A DNA stretch of 64,000 nucleotides, from NCBI GenBank assembly GCA_034638255.1, contig JAWPGT010000013.1, forward strand, positions 62,001 through 126,000. The letters are read 5' to 3'. The notes under the pieces were generated by a model, which had not been told where the DNA came from, did not search any database, and saw nothing but the letters and a program-made list of their open reading frames with translations. This DNA comes from Coprinus comatus (lineage: Eukaryota > Basidiomycota > Agaricomycetes > Agaricales > Agaricaceae). This document shows, one piece after another, positions 25,343-37,830 of the stretch. Numbering within the stretch: the stretch's first letter is position 1; the number at the start of each line of letters is the position of its first letter. The position numbers and the translations under genes were made by a program.

Positions 25343-26449
25343 GATGTGAACTGAAAACCTGTTGCAATGGCAGAGACGATAAAATGTTCTTACATAATCA
25401 TCCTCTGATTGGCTAGGCGACAACCGTTAGGTCGATAATAGTACTGCAAACACCAAGAAACATTAAACATTCCAATAATGCCCATTGATAGATTTATTAG
25501 CGTACTGGACAGCATGCGTGATGTATGGTTTGAAAGCTATCCAGGACGGAATATCTGGGAATAACGACTTTTGAGTTAACTTCAAAATAATATCATACGA
25601 TGCAGTGCAAAAACTTCAACTAAAAGTAAGATTGACAGATCTTATCCTGTTTTTTTTGGTCATTGTTTTCTCCGATCTTACAATTGGCTAAGCTCAGAAT
25701 ACAAGGGTTCTATGGATGCTATAGTATCGGAATATCGTCCAATGGTAACGATTAGATAGAGTTTTCATGAAGTCCAAAATATCTTCAAACACTTTCATTA
25801 GGGACTTCTAGGGCGTAAGTTCTGCCTCATGGCCTTATTCTACGGGCCTAACGTACAGCTTTACAGTTTCCAAACATAAGAAATGGCCACGAGGTACAAG
25901 AATGATCGACACACTAAGTCCGTTATGGGCGGGCTGGAAGGTGAAGTTGTCCGTGGTGGATGACTTGACACCAGTATTCCCTGCGGTCATTGCCACAGAA
26001 CATAATGACTCAAGCACAAATACGTGCATGACATATCCTTGAGTCATAGTAAGGTTTTCCCCGACAACCGTTGTCAATGTATTCTATGAAAAATTAAAAG
26101 CAATCTTAAGCTATCTACTCGAGCGGTAGTTATTTCTAGCGCCATGTGTTTCATCTAGCGAGTTATTTTTGACGTAAATATTTTTTTTGGGAATCAGGCC
26201 AAGGCATGAACATTGCGATGAGCAAAGAAACAAGTGAACGTAAGATTGGTTCTTGGGAAGATATCAAAGTGGCACAGCCCGTGAACTGGGTTGGAGATGT
26301 AGATCCGGTTTGGCAGATCGGTTTGGTCTGAGGTGATACATACTTTCCTCATTGGGATTACCACTTCTCTCTGAAACTCGGTAGCGTATATATACTCTGG
26401 CCACCATGTCTCAACGTCCAACACACATCCTTTCTTCTGCTAATAGACA
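25343..26449. other. intergenic region upstream of PAL, with minor minus-strand frames
   Basis: It contains two short minus-strand open frames (26424-26194 and 26077-25835) of protein-like composition that might be exons of a small divergent gene, but no good donor joins them. A TATA-like TATATATA sits at 26387-26394, about 56 bp before the PAL start. An out-of-frame ATG in good context lies at 26406. Confidence 0.4.
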
Positions 26450-28686
26450 ATGGCCATTCATTCAGAGCTTCCCTCCAACAACCAACACTCTTCTGGTCTC
26501 TCTCAACCTCCCAGACCAACTGCCCAGTCAGCTAGTACCAGACCTCTCGTCGATGCATTCGTCCGCTCATTCAAAGAGCTTGAGACATACAAGTACGTAT
26601 GCACACCTACCCACCCCCTTCCAATTCTTATATACTTTTTCTGTAGGAACGGCAAGACTGTCGTTGTCGATGGCCAAAACCTTTCTATTGCGGCAGTAAC
26701 CGCGGCTGCGAGATATCAGACACCCGTTACCCTTGACCAGTCATCTAATACAAGAGCCAGAGTGGCAGCTAGCCGCAGTGTGATAGCCGACAAAGTTAAT
26801 TCGGGTACCAGTGTCTACGGTGTATCGACAGGCTTTGGTGGAAGTGCAGATACTCGCACCGACCAACCCATATTGCTTGGAAATGCTCTACTCCAGCACC
26901 AACACGCTGGTGTCCTCCCCTCGTCCCAAAATCCCCTGGACGTCCTACCCCTCAATGATCCCCTCAATTCTGCGATGCCTGAATCATGGGTACGCGGCGC
27001 TATTCTCGTCAGAATGAACTCCCTCATCCGTGGTCACTCTGGTGTGCGATGGGAACTTATTGAGAAAATGAATGAGTTACTGGAGTCGAAGATCACTCCA
27101 CTCGTTCCTTTGCGCGGTAGCATCTCGGCTTCTGGAGGTGAGTAATAAATTCAACAACAATTTCTTTGATATTAAATGTGTGTAATTTGTTAGATTTATC
27201 ACCTTTGTCATACATCGCCGGTACTCTGATTGGCAACCCTTCCATTCGTTGCTTTGACGGTCCATCCACCTTTGGTGGTCGTAAAATCGTATCCTCACAA
27301 GAGGCGCTTGCGGCACATCGCATTGAGCCTATCCCATTGGTATCCAAGGAGCATCTTGGTATCTTGAATGGCACTGCGTTCTCAGCATCAGTTGCGGCAT
27401 TAGCGTTGAACGATGCAGTCCATATGGCATTATTGGGAAGTCAGCATTGAAGAAGACGGAGGCACCCTTCGCCAGGATCGTTATCCTCTTAGGACTGCGC
27501 CCCAGTTTATTGGACCACAAATTGAAGATTTGATTGAATCATTGAGAACGATTACCATTGAGTGTAACTCAAGTAAGCCCTTCGATTTACGTTTCTCTAC
27601 TGTACTCTAATACATCTACCTTAGCTACTGACAACCCACTTGTTGACGGTACTGCTGGCGTAGTGCATCATGGTGGCAACTTCCAAGCAATGGCTGTTAC
27701 AAACGTTATGGAGAAGACAAGACTCAACTTGCATCACATGGGAAAGCTGCTCTTCGCTCAATGTGCTGAATTGGTGAACCCTGCGATGAACCGTGGCTTG
27801 CCACCTTCTCTTGCTGCTACCGATCCCTCTCTTGATTACCACTGCAAAGGTATCGATATCGGTACTGCAGCTTACGTCGCCGAACTCGGTTACCTGGCAA
27901 ATCCCGTTTCAACCCACATTCAATCTGCGGAAATGCACAATCAGGCAGTCAAGTAAGTTCATTTGATTACTCCGCATTTCCTCTTGCTTATAACACCCTT
28001 CCAGTTCATTAGCTCTGATCTCAGGTCGTCAAACGATCGCCGCATTGGAAACATTATCAATCCTCGTATCCTCATACTTGTACGCTTTGTGCCAGGCGTT
28101 GGATCTGCGCGCGATGCAGGCCGAGTTCCTTGAAGGCTTGTATGTGATTGTCTCGGAGGAGATGGGTAACACCTTTGGATCGTTCCTGCAAACGAACGAA
28201 CAAAACCGGCTCCTTTCTCTTGTCTTCAAGACAATGCATGCAGCTCATGATACCACAAGTACTATGGACTCTCAAGAACGCATGCAGAAGATTGCAGGTT
28301 CAGCTACCACCCTCCTCTTAGACTACTTCACAGGCCCGGCCTTCTCTCAGCCCGAAGCCGCTGGACCAGCGCTGGGTTCCATCCCTGCTTTCCGCTCCCG
28401 CGTCGCTTCGCGTGCCAACCTTCTGCTCGATGGTTTGAGAAGGGACTACCTCACCGGCGAACGTGGCCCTGTTCCCGCTAGTAGATATCTTAACCGTACT
28501 AAACCCGTCTACGAGTTCATTAGACAAGAGTTGGGTATCAGGATGCATGGATCAGAAAACTACCACCGCTTCGAAAACGGACTTGGCGTCGAGGATGTCA
28601 CTGTTGGTCAAAATGTCTCACTTATCCACGAGGCAATTCGTGATGGAAAGATGCAATCCGTTATTATTGACCTCTTCTCTTCGTAA
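26450..28686 (+). CDS. phenylalanine ammonia-lyase gene with an internal gap
   Basis: PAL converts L-phenylalanine to trans-cinnamate and ammonia. Exons: 26450-26592, 26647-27137, 27194 to about 27435, about 27437-27572, 27625-27952, 28005-28686. The MIO-forming Ala-Ser-Gly sits in RGSISASGD, split by the exon 2/3 intron. Also visible are [51 protein letters not shown] and YHCKGIDI. At about 27435 the frame breaks: AVHMALL is followed at once by [12 protein letters not shown] in the +1 frame. Roughly 55-60 family residues (the block around the RPHP.Q motif) are missing and no GT-AG intron explains this. About 674 codons remain against about 740 expected. Either a deletion has made a pseudogene or the assembly is collapsed here. 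Confidence 0.85.
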
Positions 28687-29533
28687 TTAGATACCCACAC
28701 ACATTTACTACATTTATTTCTACCGCATCTAGCATATTCATCTCTTATGATATAGTATACATTCATAGTTGTTAGTTTAATTGACTGGATGTAATAATAA
28801 ATTCGCAATCGTCATTCCACAGTCATCCATGAGTATTGCATCTAATCTGATCACTGGTCAAGCGAATAATGGCACTAGAAACACCGAATAAGTAGTGATT
28901 AATAAGTGCTCGAGCAATGTCGGATCAAGATAATTTCTATTACAATCTAAATTTAGGTAGTGAACCACCTTTTTATAATGAACCAAGAGCTTCCTCGGTA
29001 CCTTGTAGACTTGTTTCTAACATTGTTCGCGAGTACTAATCAAGGTAACCCATTGTACATGTGCCAATATATTGCGGTAACTTCATCACCATTTGATAGC
29101 ATTTATCAATGTCATGTCCCTTCATGTACATTCCAAAGTAGACAAGAGACAGAACCGGGAGGGTATTGATCATCGGGTATCATCTTTCTTCTTCTCTGTT
29201 CGTTACCTGGCTGAATCCCCGTAGCTTATCAGTATCGGACCTTATACGAGCCACATGAACCACGTATCAGCCAAGGTTTTTCAATGCTAGGCAGGTTTGA
29301 ATAGGCGAATATGCCCACACACTCCAACAAAATATACCAGTACCAGACTACCAGTTAGCCAATCTCAGGAGTTTCCGTGCCTTCGCGTTCAAGGAAATGC
29401 TTACATGATCCTCCCGAAGCTCCCACAGTTGTGACATACGTATGTGGCTGATCAATGTTGATCGTTCGATTAATTATATCTAACCTACTCATCAGAGTCA
29501 TCACTTTTTGCGAAACTTTTGGAGTTTACAAGA
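28687..29533. other. intergenic region, nothing recognised
   Basis: About 850 bp between PAL and the flavin oxidase gene, both on the plus strand. Only a 69-codon frame at 28960-29169 of no recognisable type is present. Confidence 0.4.
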
Positions 29534-32197
29534 ATGTCAAGATCCGCTCCAATTGGCGATGACGATACTGGATCCACAGAACGCTCTCAAAGTATGTTTG
29601 TCGAAAACGGTTTGAAAACACCGTTAAATATAAATATACACATGTATATCTTTGGGATTCGGAGTTGATAATTGACATATGGTTGCTCATGTAGGGATAC
29701 CACCGTTACCGGAGTCTACTTCTAAGGATTCAAGGATAATTATCGTTGGGGCGGGTTGCTTCGGGCTGTCTACGGCCTATCATTTATTGTTGCGTGGATA
29801 TAGAGATATTACAGTTCTCGACCGGTCAAGCGATCTCCCTGCTCCAGATTCTGCGAGCAATGATATCAATAGAAGTGGGTACATGTTTCTGCTACACCTA
29901 CTATTTGATGTTCCCATGAAAGAGAGCACCATGTTTATAGATAGGCCTTACTGGATGTATGTTTACTAACCAAAAATTTTACAGTTGTTCGAACATCTTA
30001 CGATGATAAATTTTATGCCGAGTTGGCACGGCAAGCAATAACTATATGGAAAGATAAAGAATTTTGGGGTGACACTTATCACGAGTATGTTTTCCTCTTT
30101 TCTTCAAGATCCGAGAAAAAAAAAACTTCCTTACTCATGATCTTTGATAATATTTTTCCATCCCTTCACTTGCGACGCGATTCAACTCTGCCTCATGGTT
30201 CGCAATCAATTTTTATTAAAATGTGAACCCCATGTTCCTTCCTTCGTTTTCGATTCGTTTTGGGGGGATGTGAATTCGGTTCTCTTGTAATTCAAGATCC
30301 GGTGTTCTCGTTCTAGGAATTGATAACACTCCCTCGTTCCCAAACCCAGAACAACAAACGAACTTACCCAAACCAGGTTCAGGATCAAATTATGCAGCAC
30401 AGTCGTTCGCAAATGACCTTCTGATGAATTGTAATCTTAAAGCATTATCGGAACCAAGTGATATACGTTCAGTATTTCCTACGGGTATTCGTACGGGATC
30501 TTTTGAAGTGTCGGAAGGTGGATTTCAAAGATCTAAAACTGGATATCTAAATTATGATGGTGGTTGGGCGGATGCAGGTCAAGGTGTCAAGATTTTGTTG
30601 GATAAAGTCATTCAACTTGGAGCGAAAGTTCATTCTGGAAAGGCTGTCTCAAAAATTAAACAAGAACAAGAAGAACAAGGAAACGGTAAGGCAAAAGTTA
30701 ATGGAGTTATTTGTACGGATGGAACGGAATTTGGCACCGATGTTCTCGTTATTGCTACTGGTTCTTGGACACCTTCAGCTTTTAATGATTTGGATCTACA
30801 ATGTCTGGCGACTGGGTAAGCTTCTTGAATTGTGAAAGAAGACTATCAAAAATCGGATTTTTGATGTGGCTTATAAATGATTTTGTCAGACAATGTGTTG
30901 CTATGATTCAGTTAACGGAAGAAGAGGCTCAACCATACAAAGATTGTCCTGTCGTTTTAGATTTTTCTACTGGATTTTACATCTTTCCGGTGAGATTCTT
31001 TAGACTTACCCGTTCTATTCAAAAGATTATTCTTATTCTAACTCTGGAATCTAAAATAAAAAGCCTACATCTAAACATGTCATTAAAATGGCAATTCACG
31101 GACCTGGATATACACATAAACCAAGCGGTTCAGATATCTCAACACCCCGAACTATAACTTCAAATCCCGAGGATGGTTTATCCATTCCTAAATTTGCTCT
31201 TCAACAACTACGCGATAACTTACGTGAAATCTATCCGGATCTAGCTGAAAAGCCGTTTTCTAATACACGCTTATGTTGGTGAGTTTACACAGTTATAAAT
31301 CAACTTGAGCTTCTTTCTTTTTTGCTTTCTACTGCGTAATCGCCGTGACTTCCGCTGATCGAATTTTAAAACTTGATATATTGGGTTGACGAGAAGTCAA
31401 AACGCCAAGTGCTTCTTTTTTCTTTCTTTCGCGCTGTCGGCACATACGACCGCGATATCCACACGCCACTACACATACACACACGCAAAAGTCTATTCTT
31501 AATCCGGATTTCAATTTCAATTTCAAAAGTTTCTAACTTTATCTCTTTATACAACTTAAATCAACTCTTTCCACTTCACTTTATCCAACACCTCTGTTCA
31601 CCTTTCTAATATTCTTTTCTCAGGTATAACGATGCTTCTGATGGGAATTGGATTATAGGAAGACATCAAACAGCTCATAATTTAATACTCGCCACTGGTG
31701 GAAGTGGTCATGCATATAAGGTAAGTTTAACGAAGCGTCATAACATTCGGGTGTAAGCCACATAATTATCTATCCACTCCCTTAAAACCTCGGTTGTGAC
31801 GCAATTTTTCGGTCTCTTCCAACCCGCATCCGCAGGGCTCTCTCTCTCTTTTTTTATAACTTCACTTCACTTTCGCTTTCTTATTAGGATAGGCTCTTGT
31901 TTCACCAAGCGCCACCTTATCATTTATAACTTAAAACTAATTCTCACTCTCTGTTTCGAAAATGGTTCTGACTTTTACTTTTCACTTTCTTTTTATTATC
32001 AATCATTACAGTTTCTACCTGTCATCGGTCACTTAATCGTAGACCTTATCGAAAACAAGTTAGACCCTAAACTTGTTGATAAATTTGCTGTGAACCGGAC
32101 AAGTAATCAACTTGATGGTTCTAGGTCAGGAGAAGTTGCTATAGAGTTGGATTTGAACCAGCTCTGTTCGAGGACGGATCTTGAAGTTTGTTACTAG
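29534..32197 (+). CDS. FAD-dependent amine/amino-acid oxidase of the MSOX/FAOX family
   Basis: Eight exons (29534-29591, 29695-29874, 29985-30084, 30297-30815, 30890-30989, 31064-31278, 31624-31720, 32012-32197) give 484 aa. Residues 34-43 (IIIVGAGCFG) are the FAD-binding Rossmann motif. NDINRIVRTSYDD, HESGVLVLG, YLNYDGGWADAG and VIATGSWTPSAF follow the family order. Near the end, TRLCWYND then LATGGSGHAYKFLPVIG places a Cys where MSOX/FAOX enzymes attach FAD covalently. Likely substrates are N-methyl or Amadori amino acids, saccharopine or pipecolate; which one cannot be told. Three introns are unusually long (212, 345, 291 nt) and T-rich, unlike the 50-60 nt norm here. No peroxisomal SKL-type tail is seen (it ends EVCY). 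Confidence 0.88.
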
Positions 32198-32610
32198 TAA
32201 TATTATGCAAGATTATGACAATAACAATACATAAAAGTAATGCATGAAATAACCCGTTTGCGTACGTACATACTATCTGTCATGTAGACCTTGCTATTTC
32301 GGAAATGTCATTTCGGATCTTGATCCAGTTCCATACGCTGCAAACAACTTTACACGTCACGAAACGAAAAAATAATTTTGTCTATAAAAACTTTGCTTCT
32401 AGATAACTTTACATATGTGGCCCGAAAGAAAAAGCACACACCCCCCTTTCAACGCTAAGTTGGTACTATATAAATATAACAAAAAACTCTCATACAAGAT
32501 AAAGTCCTCCTTCATTAGATTCCCTTTTTCTTTCCAACTCACCTACGCATACATGAATCCATCATACTCCACCTCCGCGACATTAGGCATGTGTAATGGG
32601 TAGTTTTGGT

Positions 32611-35600
32611 TTACGCACGGTGTCCAATGAACTCGCGCCATGAACGGACTTCTGAAGGAATGTGACCTTCGCTGTAGCTCTTCAAACCGCCGAGGGGCAA
32701 TTTCTTGGCCAAGCTCTCTACAAATAGTAGAGCGGTTTGAGCATTATTGAGTAGAGGAAGGCCGAAGTCGACAGCATTTCTGGACAAGCATATCAATATT
32801 TTGTATATGTATGATTCAGGAGGAAGCTTACCGTCGAGCAACATAATCCTCATCGGTAAAGGATTGACCACGCGAACGAGCAATGTTGATAACGCATTGG
32901 ATATCGTACTCGTCGAAGACCTGTCTAAGCTTACGCTTATCACTCTTGGGGAAGAGGATCCTGTGCGCTGACACGTGTGGGATACTGTTCAAGTATTCCT
33001 CAACAACGGGAGATGAGCAGTAGAGCTTGAAGCCAAGGTCATTGAGAATTTTAGCGATTTTGACCATCTCGGATTTGGCGATGTCTCCACCAAGGAGGAC
33101 ACCAGAGTTAGCCTTTGGAACCTTGAAACCAGTGGTACTGAGGAGCGAGGCCCAGTAGGCTTCGTGAATGTCCTTGCCGAAGGAGGCAACTTCACCGGTA
33201 CTGGCCATTTCTAAAACCGTGGATCAGTAAAGGTTCACACAGTTGTTGATGATAGAGTGGCTATATTGACTCACCAACACCAAGGAAAGGATCAGCGCCA
33301 CCAAGACGAGTCCAGGAGAATTGGGCAACCTTGATTGAAGTGTAATCCCTCTTCTGAGCCATCAGATCGACGGGTTCAGGAACATTCTGTCCAGTAATGG
33401 CAGCAGTGGCAACGTCGATGAAGTTGGTACCCAAAACCTTAGAGACGAAGGGGAATGAACGAGAAGCGCGAAGGTTACATTCGATAACCTTGAGCTCGGC
33501 CTGTTCACCAGTCTCAGCGGGCTTCCTAATGATCTGCATATTGTAAGGTCCGGAGATCTTGAAGGCAGCGGCAACATCCTCTGCAATGCTCTTTAGGCGG
33601 GCCATGTCACTATCGTTGAGGGAGAAAGGGGGAAGAACAAGGGTAGCATCACCAGAGTGGACACCAGCATTCTCGACGTGCTCAGAGATAGCGTGGATGA
33701 GAAGCTTGCCCTTGTGTGCGACAGCGTCAACGTCAATTTCTTGAGCACCATCAATGAACTTGGTAATAACGACCGGGTGAAGAGGAGAGACATCAGCAGC
33801 TTGAGAAAGTTTCTCTTCGAGCTCATGTTCCTCATAGACGACGTTCATGGCAGCACCAGACAAAACATAGGACGGGCGAATGAGGACTGGGTACGAAACC
33901 TTGTTGGCGAAAGCCTTAGCAGCCTCAAGAGAGGTAACTTCACACCACTCCGGTTGATCGACGCCAATGCTATCAAGAATCGAAGAGAACTTGTGACGAT
34001 CTTCAGCCATGTCAATTTGTTCAGGATCAGTACCAAGGACATTGATGCCGGAGTTCTTGAGACGCAGAGCAATGTTCTGGGGAAGTTGACCTGTAGTTGT
34101 GATCAATGTAGGGAAAAAAGTAAAAACTAGAAAAACGCATACCTCCGACGCTGACAACAGCGCCATGAGCACCCTCAAGCTCATAGATATCCATAACACG
34201 TTCGTAACCGAGTTCCTCAAAGTAGAGACGGTCGGCCTCATCAAAATCAGTGGAGACAGTCTCAGGGTTATAATTGATCATAATTGTCCTCTTGCCCATA
34301 TCACGGAGTTTCCTAGCACAAGTAACAGCACACCAATCGAATTCAACACTGCTTCCGATACGGTAGACGCCACTGCCCAAAACCATAGTACCATGTTCAT
34401 CGAAATCGACGTCATGCTCAGAGGCATTGTAGGTGGTGTAGAGATAGTTGGTATGAGCAGGGTATTCCGCGGCGAGAGTATCAATCCGTTTGACGAAGGG
34501 GACAATACCCTTTGCCTTGCGAGAAGCACGAACAGCATCTTCGTTCGAGTTGATAATATCGGCAATCTGAGCATCAGCAAAGCCCATACGCTTAGCGCGG
34601 TCCATGAGCTCAAAGTCAACATTTTCGAGAGAACCGGCGGCCTGAAGAGCATGGTGAGTCTGGACGATGTTGTCGATCTTGTACAGGTACCACTGCAATA
34701 ATGATGAGAAGGTATATCACAGAATATATGCGCATCAAACTAACCTTGTCAATTTTGGTCAAATCGTGGATCATGTCAACGGTGTAATTCTTCTTGTACA
34801 TGGCATAGGCAATGGCAAACAGACGCATATCCGTAGGTTTTGAGAGAGCCTTGTCGAGATCTGCAGGAGCGATATAGGCTTCGAAACCTTTCCAGCGAGG
34901 ATCAACTTGACGAATAGCCTTCTGCAAACTCTCTTCGAAGGTGCGACCGATAGCCATAACTTCACCAACAGACTTCATTGACGAACCAACCTCGCGATTG
35001 ACGTGAGTCGAAAACTTGGCAAGATCCCACTTGGGAATCTTAGTCACGATGTAGTCCAGCGAGGGTTCGAAGCAAGCCGTGGTGGTTTTAGTGACAGCAT
35101 TGGGCAGTTCAGGGAGAGTATAACCGAGAGCGATCTTTGCAGCCGTGTAAGCAAGAGGATAACCGGTAGCCTTGGAAGCGAGGGCCGATGAACGACTCAG
35201 ACTGGAGTAATATGAGCGAAGAAGCTTGTTTAAGGAATAAGGTCACATACCGAGCATTGACTTCAATAACACAATATTCCCTTGATGTTGGGTTCAACGC
35301 ATATTGAATATTACATTCACCGACGACACCGAGATACCTGATGGTCTTGAGAGCAGCACTGCGAAGCATGTGGTACTCGTCGTCCGGTAGAGTCTGAGAT
35401 GGAGCCACGACAATAGAATCACCAGTATGTGTACCAAGGGGATCAAAGTTTTCCATGTTGCAGCAAATAATTGTGTTCTAAAGATGGAGCGTTGAGAAGG
35501 ATGATTACAAGAGGTATAAAAAAAATAACCTACATCAGCACCATCACGAACAACTTCATATTCCAATTCCTTCCAGCCCTTCATACTACGCTCGATGAGT

Positions 35601-36481
35601 ACCTGGGGACTCAAACTGAGCGACTTGGCAGAGAGATTACTAAGTTCCTCAGGATTGTTAGCAAACCCAGAACCAAGACCTCCAAGAGTGAAGGCCGAAC
35701 GCAAGATGACGGGATAACCGATTTCCTCAGCAGCAGCCAAAGCATCCTTGACGGAGGAGACGGCAGTGGACTGAGCAACGGGAATATCGATTTCTAGTGA
35801 TGGCTATTTTTAACAAGCGAGAGATTGATCATAAAGCCGAAAGGTACCTTTGAGTGCCTGGACGAAAAGATCACGGTCCTCAGAAACCTCAAGCGTTCGG
35901 ATGGGAGTTCCCAAAACTTTGATACCAAGACGGTCTAGAATACCCATACGATCCAATTCAATACCGACGTTGAGAGCACTCTGTCCTCCGAAGGTAAGGA
36001 GGATACCGTCAGGACGTTCCTTCTCGAGTACATAAGCAACATAGTCGACGGTAACTGGCAAGAAGTAAACTTCGGCCGCGAGCTGATGTGACGTTTGCCA
36101 TGTCGCAATATTAGGATTGATGAGAACCGCATCGACACCTTCTTCGTGGAGGGCTTTGAGGGCCTGAGAACCCGAGTAGTCGAATTCTCCAGCTTGGCCG
36201 ATACTAAGTCCTCCACTGCCGACGACTACTACTTTCTTGACATCGGGACGGGGGAGTTTTGGAAGAACCCTTGCTGAGATTTTGCGTGCAAGGTCTGAAG
36301 ATGAATGGATGACTTTTTCACCGTCCTTAGGCTCGTATGAGCCTACTGCAGGTGCAGCCACAGCACGGAGAGGGAGTGACGGAGTAAATGCAGAACGAGC
36401 AATGCATGTTGTATGTAGAGAACGAAGGATGGGCCGTGAGATGCCCCGCAACCAGGAGGGCCTCAGTCCTGGTAGACTCAT
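32611..36481 (-). CDS. CPA2: arginine-specific carbamoyl-phosphate synthase, large subunit (mitochondrial)
   Basis: Eight exons (36481-35848, 35793-35534, 35477-35251, 35201-34745, 34692-34143, 34090-33275, 33210-32832, 32779-32611) give 1163 aa; yeast Cpa2 is 1118. With its glutaminase partner it makes carbamoyl phosphate for citrulline synthesis. The first 40 residues ([17 protein letters not shown]..., Arg/Ser-rich, no acids) look like a mitochondrial presequence. The duplicated carboxyphosphate and carbamoyl halves are seen in [17 protein letters not shown] and [11 protein letters not shown] (half 1) and [18 protein letters not shown] and [14 protein letters not shown] (half 2). A C-terminal MGS-like regulatory domain starts near [15 protein letters not shown]. 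No fused ATCase or DHOase is present, which separates it from the pyrimidine enzyme. Introns are short throughout. Confidence 0.96.
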
Positions 36482-37830
36482 GGGTAGATGAGTGTGGTGA
36501 AGAAAACGACTCGCCTTTTGAAGTTTTTTTCGCGTTTCGATTTTGATCCCGTGAACTCTGGCGTACCCACTCCTCTTTCCCACGCTCCCCCCCCCAGTCA
36601 TCACATGTCTTCTCGTCTCTTCTCTTCGACGTTATGCTACGTAACATGACCTGTCCATAACACTCGGGTCTATACTCCTAATAACTCCCCGCTTCTTGTC
36701 CATCCAGCCATAATAGCCGCGGTCCAAGTCCCAGTCACGAGCATCAATACTCTGCGCTATTGGTCCTCGATGAAGAACCCAGTGGATCATCCTCTCTTGG
36801 CGAACAACTCTCTAGTTCTCGATGTCCGCCGGACTTGGCACCTCCATTAAGCGCATGCTCCGACTACTGCGAAATTATAGCACCGACCTTCTTTCGAGCA
36901 CAATCCTCTTGGCCATCCCGACATGCGTTCACAGCCGTTATGGCAAATAATGACCTCTGCTTTACGGAACCCCCTGCTCTTAGATAGATTCAACAGCTAA
37001 TTGTGTATTGGCTTTACCTCCTTCTGGCAACTCTCAATCGCCGCTTCCCATCTCCAATGGATACATGAACCGTCACACCAGCTAAATACCAACCGCAAAC
37101 AAAATTTAGCCACTGCAAGTACCATGGGTTTGTATTGCATATGGCTTTTTGTACATTTCGCCAATCACCTATGTGTATTATTAATTCTATACGATTTCCA
37201 CCGATCAACAACCCCACAAGTGATTATGAAACTGCCTACTTCGGAATCTGTATCCATGCAATTCCACGTTATTTATAGTGAGTGCATCAATGAATTTGGT
37301 ACAAGCCACAGGGATGAATACAGTGTGCACATGTTCGCGGGCACGTTTGCCCCAACCACCTCAATTTTCGAGACATGGCTAGGTCCTAATATATGGGGCA
37401 CGGGCACAAAACAATATGCTTACTTGTGATAATACATTGTTGACATCTCTAACGCAAATGGTGAGTAAATACATTACCCCAGTTCACCATCGCGCCGATA
37501 GTCATCAATGTCAATGTTACTAGTTTCCCTTTAGCTGTCTTATCTAGTCTCTTAAAAGACATCAGTTGAATCAATCACCACATGCATCATCGTTGTTCGG
37601 GCTCGCGGAGACTTCGGATGAACACCCTTTCTTTACTGTCCGTTTCGGCGTTATCTCTGCGTTAAATGTTTTCATGGACCGAAGAGTCTACGCCTGCCTA
37701 CAGCTCTCGACCCTCTACGCCAATATATATTACATTTTCGCATGACCTTTCTAAACTTGAACCAAGTCAAAACTGTCTAAGCATCCCAGCCCTTTTCTCC
37801 GTTCTTTATCTTGCTTTTCCCAATCACCCC
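36482..37830. other. intergenic region with a weak 101-142 codon frame
   Basis: About 1.3 kb between divergent CPA2 and the TmpA-like gene. A plus-strand frame ending at 37429 is open for 142 codons and contains an ATG in good context (near 37124) followed by a hydrophobic stretch, but nothing identifies it. Pyrimidine-rich sequence precedes the TmpA start. Confidence 0.35.

Noticed and set aside
33559..34701. Several long plus-strand frames (up to 200 codons)
   Set aside because: They are antisense shadows of the CPA2 exons, which have complete family motifs on the minus strand.
37001..37429. 142-codon plus-strand frame
   Set aside because: There is an ATG only at an internal position, no recognisable domain and no splice evidence. 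It could be chance.
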